Shown here piece by piece: positions 41,287-51,646 of a DNA stretch of 64,000 nt (position 1 is the stretch's first letter; each line of letters begins with the position of its first letter). The notes under the pieces were generated by a model, which saw only the letters and a program-made list of their open reading frames with translations, was not told the origin of the DNA and searched no databases. A program made the position numbers and the translations under genes. Source of the stretch: Streptomyces ferrugineus (GTDB taxonomy: Bacteria > Actinomycetota > Actinomycetes > Streptomycetales > Streptomycetaceae); assembly GCF_015160855.1 (NCBI RefSeq), contig NZ_CP063373.1, forward strand, positions 9,585,001 to 9,649,000, written 5' to 3'.

Positions 41287-43893
41287 ATGTCAGCCTGCGT
41301 TCCCACCCGCGCCGACGAACCACGTCGCGAAAAGCACATCCACGAACCCCACAGCCCACCCCCGACCCGGCCCCGCCTCCCTCGCATCGCGGGCGCCGAT
41401 GTGTCGGCCTCGATCGCGGTCTTCCTGATCGCACTCCCCCTGTCCCTGGGCATCGCCCTGGCCACCGGCGCCCCCCTCCAGGCCGGCCTCGTCGCCGCCG
41501 CCGTCGGAGGACTCGTCGCCGGACGGCTCGGTGGTGCCCCGCTCCAGGTCAGCGGCCCCGCCGCCGGACTCACGGTGGTCACCGCCGAGCTCATCCAGCG
41601 GTACGGCTGGCGTACGACCTGCGCCATCACCGTCCTCGCCGGTCTCGCCCAACTCGGCCTCGGACTCCTGCGTGTGGCGCGCGGCGCGCTCGCCGTGAGC
41701 CCCGCCATCGTGCACGGCATGCTCGCCGGCATCGGCGTCACCATCGCCGTGGCCCAGCTGCACATCGTCCTCGGCGGCACCCCGCACAGCTCGGTCCCGG
41801 ACAACCTGCGCGAACTGCCCGGCCAGTTGGCCCGCGTCCATCCCGCCGCCCTGTCGGTGAGCGTGCTGACCCTCGCCATGCTGGTGGTCTGGCCCCGGCT
41901 TCCCGGCCGGGTCGGCCGCTGGCTGCGCAAGGTGCCGACCCCGCTCGTCGCCGTGGCCGTGGCCACCACGACCGCCTCGCTCGCCGGGCTCCACCTGCCC
42001 AAGGTCGACCTGCCGTCCTGGAGCAGCCACGCGCTGGCCTCGCTCCCCGAGGGCCCGGCGCTCGGCCTCGTCGCCGCCGTGCTCACCATCACGCTGGTGT
42101 GCAGCGTGCAGTCGCTGCTCGGCGCGGTAGCCGTCGACAAGCTGGTCGCGGGCCGACCGGAGCAGGCCGCCCGCGTCGGCCGCTCCGACCTGGACCGCGA
42201 GCTGCTCGGCCAGGGCGCCGCCAATGTCGTCTCCGGCGCACTGGGCGGGCTGCCCATCGCCGGGGTCGCCGTGCGCAGTTCCGCGAATGTGCACGCCGGT
42301 GCCGTCAGCCGGAACTCCACGATGCTGCACGGCGTTCTCGTAGTAGTCGCCGCGCTGCTGATGGTCCCGATCCTGGAGCTCATCCCGCTCGCCTCGCTCG
42401 CCGCCCTGGTGATGGCCGTCGGCATCCAGATGGTGTCCCTGCACCACATCCGCACGGTGACCCGCCACCGAGAGGCGCTGGTGTACGCCGTCACCACCCT
42501 CGGCGTGGTCTTCCTCGGCGTCCTGGAGGGCGTCGCCCTGGGCATCGCCATGGCCGTCGGCGTCGCCCTGCACCGCCTGACCCGCACCCGGATCACGCAC
42601 GACGAGAAGGAAGGAGTCCATCACGTACATGTACGAGGACAGTTGACGTTCCTCGCGGTGCCGCGGCTCAGCCGGGCCCTGCATCTCGTGCCCCAGGGCG
42701 CCCACGCCGTCGTGGAGTTGGACGGGTCCTTCATGGACCACGCGGCGTACGAGTCACTGCAGGACTGGCAGAACACGCACACCGCACACGGCGGCTCCGT
42801 CGAGCTGGTCGGCCGCAGGGCCGGGGTCCGGATCGGTGAGCCGACGGGTCCGGCCGGCCTGCATGCCGACGCCGGGAGGTCCACGGCCGGGTCCGCCGAC
42901 TGCCGTTGCCATCCCTGGACGCCCTGGCGCAACCACCAGTGCGAGATCCCCGAGACGGCCGCCCCGCCCCGCGACGGCCGGCCAGGGGAAGCCCGCGCGA
43001 ACGGCATCGACGAAACACCCGGGTCCGGCACGCCCTCCGGCACCGACGCCCCCAACGGCCCCACCGGCACCGACAAGCTCGACACGACCGGCGAGTCCGG
43101 CGCACCCGGCGCCGCCGACGGCACCGTCGAGTCCGGTCGGGCCGAGGACAACCCGGCCGACGCGGGCGGCGGCGGTGGCGCCGACGACAGCCGGCCGAGT
43201 GCGCGTCAACTGGCCCGTGGCATCAGCGCGTTCCAGCGCAACACCGCGCCCCTGGTGCGAAGTGAGCTGGCGCGGCTGGCGCGGGAGGGGCAACGGCCCT
43301 CGCAGCTGTTCCTCACCTGCGCGGACTCACGGCTGGTCACATCGATGATCACCTCCAGTGGTCCCGGTGACCTGTTCGTGGTGCGCAATGTGGGCAACCT
43401 CGTTCCTCCCCCCGCTGACGCCGGGGGGTGCCCCCAGCCCGGCCAGGAGAGCGGGGACGACTCGGTGGCGGCCGCGATCGAGTACGCCGTGGACGTGCTC
43501 CAGGTGCGGTCGATCACGGTGTGCGGGCACTCCGGGTGCGGGGCCATGCAGGCGCTGCTCGCCTCCGAGCCGGACGGCCCGCAGACCCCGCTCCGGCGCT
43601 GGCTGCGGCATGGGCGGCCGAGCCTGGAGCGGCTGTCCGACGAGAGCCGCCCCTGGCCCAGGCTCGCCGGGCGGGCGCCGGCCGACGCGGTCGAGCAGCT
43701 CTGCCTGACGAACGTGGTCCAGCAGCTGGAGCATCTGCGCACCCATGAGTCGGTGGCCCGGGCCCTGCGGGCGGGGGCGCTGGAGTTGCACGGGATGTAC
43801 TTCCACGTGGGCGAGGCACAGGCCTATCTGCTCGCCGAGGGGCGTGAGGACGAGGTGTTCGATCACGTGGGGGTGGCCGATCTGTCGGCCTGA
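41287..43893 (+). CDS. SulP anion transporter-STAS-carbonic anhydrase fusion
   Basis: An 868-residue fusion. Residues about 35-440 are SulP: about 12 helices with ASIAVFLIALPLSLGIALATGAPLQAGL, APLQVSGPAAGLTVV and NVVSGALGGLPIAGVAVRSSANVHAG. Residues about 440-515 are a short STAS domain (HVRGQLTFLAVPRLSRAL, AVVELDGSFMDHAAYESL). A disordered Gly/Thr/Asp linker follows (about 515-640). Residues about 640-868 are beta-carbonic anhydrase with zinc ligands in FLTCADSRLV and VCGHSGCGAM. Transport of bicarbonate coupled to hydration is the likely role. The strong GGAGGAGA upstream of ATG 41287 decides the start. An odd in-frame insert, PPPADAGGCPQPGQESG, sits in the anhydrase domain. Confidence 0.92.
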   Translation: MSACVPTRADEPRREKHIHEPHSPPPTRPRLPRIAGADVSASIAVFLIALPLSLGIALATGAPLQAGLVAAAVGGLVAGRLGGAPLQVSGPAAGLTVVTAELIQRYGWRTTCAITVLAGLAQLGLGLLRVARGALAVSPAIVHGMLAGIGVTIAVAQLHIVLGGTPHSSVPDNLRELPGQLARVHPAALSVSVLTLAMLVVWPRLPGRVGRWLRKVPTPLVAVAVATTTASLAGLHLPKVDLPSWSSHALASLPEGPALGLVAAVLTITLVCSVQSLLGAVAVDKLVAGRPEQAARVGRSDLDRELLGQGAANVVSGALGGLPIAGVAVRSSANVHAGAVSRNSTMLHGVLVVVAALLMVPILELIPLASLAALVMAVGIQMVSLHHIRTVTRHREALVYAVTTLGVVFLGVLEGVALGIAMAVGVALHRLTRTRITHDEKEGVHHVHVRGQLTFLAVPRLSRALHLVPQGAHAVVELDGSFMDHAAYESLQDWQNTHTAHGGSVELVGRRAGVRIGEPTGPAGLHADAGRSTAGSADCRCHPWTPWRNHQCEIPETAAPPRDGRPGEARANGIDETPGSGTPSGTDAPNGPTGTDKLDTTGESGAPGAADGTVESGRAEDNPADAGGGGGADDSRPSARQLARGISAFQRNTAPLVRSELARLAREGQRPSQLFLTCADSRLVTSMITSSGPGDLFVVRNVGNLVPPPADAGGCPQPGQESGDDSVAAAIEYAVDVLQVRSITVCGHSGCGAMQALLASEPDGPQTPLRRWLRHGRPSLERLSDESRPWPRLAGRAPADAVEQLCLTNVVQQLEHLRTHESVARALRAGALELHGMYFHVGEAQAYLLAEGREDEVFDHVGVADLSA

Positions 43894-43909
43894 CGGATGA
43901 GAGGTGAGC

Positions 43910-43934
43910 GCGGCCCCGTCCGGTGCGGGGCCGC
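43910..43934 (+). terminator. Terminator of the SulP-carbonic anhydrase gene
   Basis: Arms GCGGCCCCG (43910-43918) and CGGGGCCGC (43926-43934) with a 7-base loop, followed by GCGCTTTCC, 17 bases past the stop. Confidence 0.75.
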
Positions 43935-44070
43935 CGCGCTTTCCACCGGGTCGGCGTTTCGCCTGCGCACGGCGCGGATGTGAAAGGGATTACACAGATG
44001 AACCGCCTCGTTGCGACATCCGTGGGAACGGATGACCCGGCACCGACAGCAGCTCGGTCCACACTCCATG

Positions 44071-44086
44071 ACAGGTCTAAACCAAT
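44071..44086. promoter_or_regulatory. DasR-like operator (dre) upstream of acs
   Basis: ACAGGTCTAAACCAAT matches 13 of 16 positions of the DasR consensus ACTGGTCTAGACCACT as I remember it, including the palindromic GGTCTA-ACC core. It lies about 86 bases ahead of the acs start. DasR is the GntR-family N-acetylglucosamine sensor of actinomycetes. Confidence 0.5.
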
Positions 44087-44171
44087 TTTCCGTCGACCCT
44101 TGTCATCGGGCCCTCGGGTCTGATGAGCTGTGGCCTGGGACACAACGGACACCCTGGGAAAGGGAGATGTC

Positions 44172-46130
<1,959 letters not shown>

Positions 46131-46161
46131 GCACGGCCAGGGACTGAGCACGACCTTCGCG

Positions 46162-46190
46162 GGCACCCGGCGCCAAGCGCGCCGGGTGCC
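46162..46190 (+). terminator. Terminator of acs
   Basis: Perfect 12-base inverted repeat GGCACCCGGCGC (46162-46173) with GCGCCGGGTGCC (46179-46190), followed by TTTCG. Confidence 0.88.
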
Positions 46191-46254
46191 TTTCGTGTAC
46201 GTACGGTGGACATCGACGGATGCACTTCCGGCCACCCTTAAGTAAGCTAAGCAA

Positions 46255-46330
46255 AACAAATGGTCCTCAGGTGTGCCGGGAAGTCTGGTCGGCAAGTGTT
46301 CTGTCCTACCCACCGACCGGAGGTTCCCAC
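46255..46330 (+). promoter_or_regulatory. Structured leader of nhaA, riboswitch-like
   Basis: The 76 bases before nhaA can form alternative pairings. TGCCG (46274-46278) pairs with CGGCA (46290-46294) as a hairpin. The overlapping GGTCGG (46287-46292) can instead pair with CCGACC (46313-46318), right beside the ribosome binding site GGAGG (46319-46323), and CCTC (46265-46268) can pair with the GAGG of that site. Mutually exclusive stems that hide or free a ribosome binding site are typical of translational riboswitches. The class is not established; ion-sensing leaders such as nhaA-I are known for this gene family. Confidence 0.4.
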
Positions 46331-47770
46331 GTGGCTGCGCCCCGTCCCCCCGCTCCCGCCCGCAAGGTCCTCGGACGCCTTTCCCTGCCCGAGCGGAACT
46401 TCATCGCGGACGCGCTGCGCACCGAGACGGTCGGCGGTGTCCTGCTGCTGCTCGCCGCGATCACCGCGCTGCTCTGGGCGAACATACCCGCGCTGGGCGA
46501 CAGCTACGAGAGCGTCGGCCACTTCCACCTGGGCCCCGAGGCCCTCGGGCTGGACCTGTCGATCGAGCACTGGGCCGCCGACGGACTGCTCGCGATCTTC
46601 TTCTTCGTCGCCGGGATCGAGCTCAAGCGTGAGCTGGTGGCCGGCGACCTCAGAGACCCCAAGGCGGCCGTGCTGCCGGTCGTCGCCGCCTTGTGCGGCA
46701 TGGTGGCACCCGCGCTCGTCTACATCCTGACCAATGTCACCGGGGGCGGCTCCCTGTCGGGCTGGGCGGTCCCGACCGCCACGGACATCGCCTTCGCGCT
46801 CGCCGTGCTCGCCGTCATCGGCACCTCCCTGCCCAGCGCCCTGCGCGCCTTCCTGCTCACGCTCGCCGTCGTCGACGATCTGTTCGCGATCCTGATCATC
46901 GCGGTGTTCTTCACCGAGCAGATCAACTTCGCCGCGCTCGGCGGCGCCGTCGTCGGCCTGAGCGTGTTCTGGCTGCTGCTGCGCAAGGGCGTACGCGGGT
47001 GGTACGTGTACATCCCGCTCGCCCTGGTGATCTGGGGCCTGATGTACAACAGCGGCGTCCACGCCACCATCGCGGGCGTGGCGATGGGCCTGATGCTGCG
47101 CTGCCATCGCCACGAGGGCGAGGAGCACTCCCCCGGCGAGCACATCGAGCATCTCGTACGACCCCTGTCGGCCGGCCTGGCCGTGCCGCTGTTCGCGCTC
47201 TTCAGCGCCGGTGTGGCCATCTCCGGCGGCGCGCTGCGCGATGTGTTCGCCCAGCCGGAGACGCTCGGCGTGGTCCTCGGTCTCGTGGTCGGCAAGATGG
47301 TCGGCATCTTCGGCGGCACCTGGCTGACGGTACGTTTCACCAGGGCTTCGCTCAGCGACGACCTGGCGTGGGCCGACGTGTTCGCCGTCGCCACCCTCGC
47401 CGGCATCGGCTTCACCGTCTCGCTGCTCATCGGTGAGCTCGCCTTCGAGGGCGACGCCACCCTGACCGACGAGGTCAAGGCCGCCGTACTGCTCGGCTCG
47501 CTCACCGCGGCGCTCGTGGCGACGGTGCTGCTGAAGATACGGAACGCCAAGTACCGCCGGATGTGCGAGGAAGAGGACCGAGACGAGGACGCCGACGGCA
47601 TCCCGGACATCTACGAGCAGGACGAGCCTGAGTACCACCTTCGGATGGCCGCCATCTTCGAACGCAAGGCCGCCGAGCACCGCCGCCTCGCCGAGGAGAA
47701 GGCCGCCGCACGCCACGCGCTTGCCGAAGTGGCGGGCAGGGCAGGCGAGGAGGAGCACCGTCGGGCATGA
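46331..47770 (+). CDS. nhaA: Sodium/proton antiporter NhaA
   Basis: A 479-residue antiporter with about 12 helices. The diagnostic pair LTLAVVDDLFAILIIAVFF holds the two aspartates that bind sodium, and WAVPTATDIAFALAVLAVIG is the discontinuous helix with the family Thr-Asp. It expels sodium in exchange for protons. A charged C-terminal tail from about residue 410 (MCEEEDRDEDADGIPD) is rich in acidic residues and probably cytoplasmic. GTG 46331 with GGAGG eight bases upstream is used; the 37 codons before it in the long frame belong to the leader. Confidence 0.95.
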   Translation: MAAPRPPAPARKVLGRLSLPERNFIADALRTETVGGVLLLLAAITALLWANIPALGDSYESVGHFHLGPEALGLDLSIEHWAADGLLAIFFFVAGIELKRELVAGDLRDPKAAVLPVVAALCGMVAPALVYILTNVTGGGSLSGWAVPTATDIAFALAVLAVIGTSLPSALRAFLLTLAVVDDLFAILIIAVFFTEQINFAALGGAVVGLSVFWLLLRKGVRGWYVYIPLALVIWGLMYNSGVHATIAGVAMGLMLRCHRHEGEEHSPGEHIEHLVRPLSAGLAVPLFALFSAGVAISGGALRDVFAQPETLGVVLGLVVGKMVGIFGGTWLTVRFTRASLSDDLAWADVFAVATLAGIGFTVSLLIGELAFEGDATLTDEVKAAVLLGSLTAALVATVLLKIRNAKYRRMCEEEDRDEDADGIPDIYEQDEPEYHLRMAAIFERKAAEHRRLAEEKAAARHALAEVAGRAGEEEHRRA

Positions 47771-47847
47771 TCTGACGGGACGGTACAAAAGACGGAACCG
47801 TACGCACTCAGGCGGAAGACGGAACCGTGACTACGAGGGAGACCGCG

Positions 47848-48345
47848 ATGAGCGCACCCGACGGCAGCCCGGTCGGCGCCGAACGCAGCATCGGCCAGCT
47901 GTTCGCCTCGGCGACGACCGAGATGTCGGCGCTGGTGCATGACGAGATCGCCCTGGCGAAAGCGCAGCTCAAGCAGGACGTCAAGCGCGGCGCGACCAGC
48001 GGCGGCGCGTTCACGGCGGCCGGCGCGGTGCTGCTGTTCTCCCTGCCGATGCTGAACTTCGCCCTCGCGTACGGCATTCGGACCTGGAGCGACTGGAACC
48101 TCGCGATCTGCTTCGTGCTGTCCTTCGCCGCGAATGTCGTCGTCGCCGGTCTCCTCGCGCTGATCGGCGTCGTCTTCGCGAAGAAGGCCAAGAAGAGCAA
48201 GGGCCCGCAGAAGGTCGCCGCCTCGATGAAGGAGACCGCGGGCGTCCTGCAGAAGGCCAAGCCGCACCCGCGTCCGGCCCCCGCTCCGGAGCTGGAGGTC
48301 CGGGCGCCGGCGGCCATCGAGGCTGTGGCACGCTCGTCGTCATGA
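47848..48345 (+). CDS. Holin-X-type phage holin family membrane protein
   Basis: A 165-residue protein with an amphipathic N-terminal part (SIGQLFASATTEMSALVHDEIALAKAQLKQDV, the conserved core of the actinobacterial holin-X family), two hydrophobic helices (GAVLLFSLPMLNFALAYGI, LAICFVLSFAANVVVAGLLALIGVVFA) and a basic C-terminal tail. Despite the family name these are chromosomal proteins of unknown function. ATG 47848 has GAGGGAGA upstream. The stop overlaps the hydrolase start by ATGA. Confidence 0.82.
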   Translation: MSAPDGSPVGAERSIGQLFASATTEMSALVHDEIALAKAQLKQDVKRGATSGGAFTAAGAVLLFSLPMLNFALAYGIRTWSDWNLAICFVLSFAANVVVAGLLALIGVVFAKKAKKSKGPQKVAASMKETAGVLQKAKPHPRPAPAPELEVRAPAAIEAVARSSS

Positions 48346-49280
48346 CGGATCCCGCCGCCCCTACGCCGCAACCGGCCTCGGTCGTACGACTGGATGGTCC
48401 CTGGACACACCGGGACGTGGCCGCCAATGGTGCGCGCTTCCACATCGCCGAGCTGGGCGACGGTCCACTGGTCCTGCTGCTGCACGGTTTCCCACAGTTC
48501 TGGTGGACCTGGCGGCACCAGCTCGTCGCGCTCGCCGACGCGGGGTTCCGGGCGGTGGCGATGGACCTCAGGGGCGTGGGCGGCAGCGACCGTACGCCGC
48601 GCGGTTACGACCCGGCCAACCTCGCCCTCGACATCACCGGCGTGGTCCGCTCGCTCGGCGAGCCCGACGCCGCGCTGGTCGGCCATGACCTGGGCGGATA
48701 TCTGGCGTGGACGGCGGCCGTGATGCGCCCCAAGCTGGTGCGGCGGCTCGCGGTCGCGTCCATGCCGCACCCCCGGCGCTGGCGCTCGGCGATGCTCTCC
48801 GACGTCAAGCAGACGAGTGCGAGTTCCTACATCTGGGGGTTTCAGCGCCCCTGGATTCCCGAGCGGCAGCTCACCGCCGACGACGGGGCGCTGGTCGGCC
48901 GGCTGATCCGGGACTGGTCCGGCCCGCGCCTGCCGGACGACGACGCGGTGGACACGTACCGCAGCGCCATCCGCATCCCGTCCACGGCGCACTGCTCGAT
49001 CGAGCCTTACCGCTGGATGGTGCGCTCACTGGCCCGCCCCGACGGCATCCAGTTCAACCGCCGTATGAAGCGACCCGTGCGCGTGCCGACGCTGCATCTG
49101 CACGGCTCCCTCGACCCGGTGATGCGCACCCGCAGCGCGGCCGGCTCCGGCGAGTACGTCGAAGCGCCGTACCGCTGGCGTCTGTTCGACGGGCTCGGGC
49201 ACTTCCCGCACGAGGAGGACCCGGTCGCCTTCTCCACCGAACTCATCAACTGGCTGAAAGACCCCGAACCCGATCGGTGA
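48342..49280 (+). CDS. Alpha/beta hydrolase, epoxide hydrolase-like
   Basis: A 312-residue enzyme. Residues about 42-60 give LVLLLHGFPQFWWTWRHQL with the oxyanion HGFP, then VAMDLRGVGGSDRTPRGY, and VGHDLGGYLAWTAAVMRPKLV carries the nucleophile Asp (GHDLGG), as in epoxide hydrolases and haloalkane dehalogenases. LHGSLDPVMRT supplies the acidic residue and FDGLGHFPHEEDPVAF the His. The cap domain lies between about residues 155 and 225. The natural substrate is unknown. ATG 48342 overlaps the holin-like gene. Confidence 0.88.
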   Translation: MTDPAAPTPQPASVVRLDGPWTHRDVAANGARFHIAELGDGPLVLLLHGFPQFWWTWRHQLVALADAGFRAVAMDLRGVGGSDRTPRGYDPANLALDITGVVRSLGEPDAALVGHDLGGYLAWTAAVMRPKLVRRLAVASMPHPRRWRSAMLSDVKQTSASSYIWGFQRPWIPERQLTADDGALVGRLIRDWSGPRLPDDDAVDTYRSAIRIPSTAHCSIEPYRWMVRSLARPDGIQFNRRMKRPVRVPTLHLHGSLDPVMRTRSAAGSGEYVEAPYRWRLFDGLGHFPHEEDPVAFSTELINWLKDPEPDR

Positions 49281-49407
49281 CCGCGCCGATGCGCCCGGTA
49301 TCCGGAACTGAACACCTGTCCTACGAACAGCCAATTGCCCGGCGCATAGGCCAATTGGGGGCGCGTGAGGCGGTTATCGACCATGGGGCAGGGGCAGACG
49401 TCGGGGT

Positions 49408-49590
49408 ATGGGCTGGACGCACGACTACAGTGACGCAGCACGCAATCGCCGCTCGGCCAGTGGGCTGAGCTCCCACCAACGGGGCACCGCCCCGCAGATA
49501 GCGGGCGCCGATCCCCGGGTGGGCATTCCGCGCATCCTGCGCCGCCGCGCGCGCTGGGTCTCGGTGCGCCTGCGCCACCCGCGCGGCTGA
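49408..49590 (+). CDS. Small hypothetical protein, 60 residues
   Basis: A frame starting MGWTHDYSDAARNRRSASG, basic and mostly disordered, ending in an Arg-rich stretch. GGGG lies just before the ATG. I believe a similar small protein is annotated at this place in other Streptomyces, but its function is unknown. Convergent with the MarP gene, 18 bases apart. Confidence 0.45.
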   Translation: MGWTHDYSDAARNRRSASGLSSHQRGTAPQIAGADPRVGIPRILRRRARWVSVRLRHPRG

Positions 49591-49608
49591 CGCCGCCGCA
49601 CCCGAACG

Positions 49609-50808
49609 TCAGAGCGCGCAGCTGTCGCTGTCCACCTGCTGGTTGGCGGTACGCCCCTTGACGATGTCCTCCTGGATCTCGTCCGCGGTGAGCGCATAGC
49701 CGGTGTCGGCGTCGTCGAGGGACTTGGCGAACACCACGCCGTACACCTTGCCCTCGGGCGTGAGCAGCGGGCCGCCGGAGTTGCCCTGGCGGACGACCGC
49801 GTACAGCGAGTAGACGTCACGGCGCACGGTGCCGCGGTGGTAGATGTCCGGGCCGTTGGCCGGCAGGCGCCCGCGCACGCGCGCGGCTCGCACGTCGTAC
49901 GCCCCGTTCTCCGGGAAGCCCGCGATGATCGCGCCGTCGCCGCTCTCGGCGTCGGTGGCCGTGAACCGCAGCGCGGGCGCGTCCATGTCCGGTACGTCCA
50001 GTACGGCGATGTCGCGCTCCCAGTCGTAGAGGACGACCTTCGCGTCGTACCGCCTGCCCTCTCCGCCTATCTGGACGGTGGGTTCGTCGACGCCGCCGAC
50101 GACATGCGCGTTGGTCATGACCCGGCGGTCGGCGAAGACGAAGCCGGTGCCCTCCAGGACCTTTCCGCAACTCGTCGCCGTGCCCATGACCTTGACGATG
50201 GAGCGCTGGGCGCGGGCGGCCACCGGGCTGTTGGCCAGGGCCGGGTCGGGCGGCTGGACCTCGTTGATGGGCTCGTTCGAGAACGGGCTGAAGACCTGCG
50301 GGAAGCCGTTCTGCGCGAGCACGGAGGAGAAGTCCGCGAACCAGGTGTCGGCCTGGTCGGGCAGCGCCCGTGAGACGCCGAGCAGCACCTTGGAGCTGCG
50401 GACCTCCTTGCCGAGCGTCGGCAGCGTCGTCCCGGCGAGGGCGGAACCGATCAGCCAGGCGACGAGGAGCATCGCGACGACGTTGACGAGGGCGCCGCCG
50501 GTGGCGTCGAGGGCGCGGGCCGGGGACCAGGTGATGTACCGGCGCAGCTTGTTGCCGAGGTGCGTGGTCAGGGCCTGGCCGACGGAGGCGCAGACGATCA
50601 CGACGACGACCGCGACGACGGCGGCGGTCGTGTTCACCTCGGCGTTGTCGGTCAGCGCGTCCCAGATGACCGGCAGCAGGTAGACGGCCACGAGGCCGCC
50701 GCCGAGGAAGCCGATCACCGACAGGATGCCGACGACGAAGCCCTGGCGGTAGCCCACGATCGCGAACCAGACGGCGGCGACCAGCAACAGGATGTCCAGC
50801 ACGTTCAC
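49609..50808 (-). CDS. MarP-type periplasmic serine protease with CvpA membrane domain
   Basis: A 399-residue protein. Four membrane helices (residues about 1-125; GYRQGFVVGILSVIGFLGGGLVAVYLLP is the colicin V-production family segment) precede a trypsin-like protease: VMTNAHVVGG (His), WERDIAVLDV (Asp) and VVRQGNSGGPLLTPEG (Ser). Two cysteines (TSCGKVL and SDSCAL at the C terminus) match the disulfide of MarP. Mycobacterial MarP is needed for acid resistance and cell-wall peptidoglycan processing. The gene is on the minus strand next to the NUDIX gene, 48 bases away. Confidence 0.92.
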   Translation of the reverse strand: MNVLDILLLVAAVWFAIVGYRQGFVVGILSVIGFLGGGLVAVYLLPVIWDALTDNAEVNTTAAVVAVVVVIVCASVGQALTTHLGNKLRRYITWSPARALDATGGALVNVVAMLLVAWLIGSALAGTTLPTLGKEVRSSKVLLGVSRALPDQADTWFADFSSVLAQNGFPQVFSPFSNEPINEVQPPDPALANSPVAARAQRSIVKVMGTATSCGKVLEGTGFVFADRRVMTNAHVVGGVDEPTVQIGGEGRRYDAKVVLYDWERDIAVLDVPDMDAPALRFTATDAESGDGAIIAGFPENGAYDVRAARVRGRLPANGPDIYHRGTVRRDVYSLYAVVRQGNSGGPLLTPEGKVYGVVFAKSLDDADTGYALTADEIQEDIVKGRTANQQVDSDSCAL

Positions 50809-50856
50809 CGATTCAGGCCTCGCCTCGTCACTCTCCGGTCCACGGCAGACACCCTG

Positions 50857-51552
50857 TCATGACCGCCAGTCGAGCGGGACCTGCTTGCCCCGGTCCCAGG
50901 GCCGCTCCCAGCCCGAGAAATGGAGCAGACGGTCGATGATCCCGGCTGTGAAGCCCCAGACCAGTGCCGATTCGACCAGAAATGCCGGACCTCTGTGGCC
51001 GCTGGGATGGACGGTCGTGGCGCGGTTGTCCGGATTCGTGAGATCCGCCACGGGGACGGTGAAAACGCGCGCCGTCTCGTTCGGATCGACGACGTCGACC
51101 GGGCTCGGCTCGCGCCACCAGCCCAGCACGGGGGTGACGACGAAGCCGCTGACCGGGATGTACAGCTTGGGCAGCACCCCGAAGAGCTGGACGCCGCTCG
51201 GATCGAGCCCGGTCTCCTCCTCGGCCTCGCGCAGAGCGGCCCGCAGCGGCCCGTCGGCCTGCGGGTCGCCGTCCTCGGGGTCGAGCGCGCCACCGGGAAA
51301 CGACGGCTGTCCGGCATGGGACCGCAGCGAACTGGCCCGCTCCATGAGCAGCAGCTCGGGCCCGCGCTCGCCGTCACCGAAGAGAATCAGTACGGCGGAC
51401 TGCCGCCCCGCCCCGCTCTCCGGCGGCAGGAAGCGGCTCAGCTGCAACGGCTCGACGGTCTCCGCCACCCGCACCACGGGCTCCAGCCACCCCGGCAGCC
51501 CATCCCTGCTGAGCACCACTGACCCGTCCCGCGTATCGCTCGCCCTCGTCAT
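50857..51552 (-). CDS. CoA pyrophosphatase-type NUDIX hydrolase
   Basis: A 231-residue NUDIX enzyme. SHAGQPSFPGGALDPEDGDPQADGPLRAALREAEEETGLDPS carries the Nudix box (GX5EX7REUXEEXGU with an insert) preceded by the LLxxRxxxLxxHxGQxxFPGG pattern typical of NUDT7/CoA-cleaving enzymes. It would cleave CoA into 3',5'-ADP and phosphopantetheine. ATG 51552 follows GGGGGTGG; an upstream in-frame ATG at 51594 lacks support. Confidence 0.88.
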   Translation of the reverse strand: MTRASDTRDGSVVLSRDGLPGWLEPVVRVAETVEPLQLSRFLPPESGAGRQSAVLILFGDGERGPELLLMERASSLRSHAGQPSFPGGALDPEDGDPQADGPLRAALREAEEETGLDPSGVQLFGVLPKLYIPVSGFVVTPVLGWWREPSPVDVVDPNETARVFTVPVADLTNPDNRATTVHPSGHRGPAFLVESALVWGFTAGIIDRLLHFSGWERPWDRGKQVPLDWRS

Positions 51553-51646
51553 AGCCACCCCCGTCGTCCTGCCGAGTCCAACGCCCGAGGGCACCTAGAT
51601 CGTTCCGCCCCGGCCGTACCACCGCCCGGCGACGCTTCCCGCCCCG

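Noticed and set aside
46262..46320. Cobalamin riboswitch before nhaA
   Set aside because: GGGAAG and a downstream CTGTCC recall the B12 element, but the conserved core (GCCACTG, GGTGxxAAxTCC) is missing.
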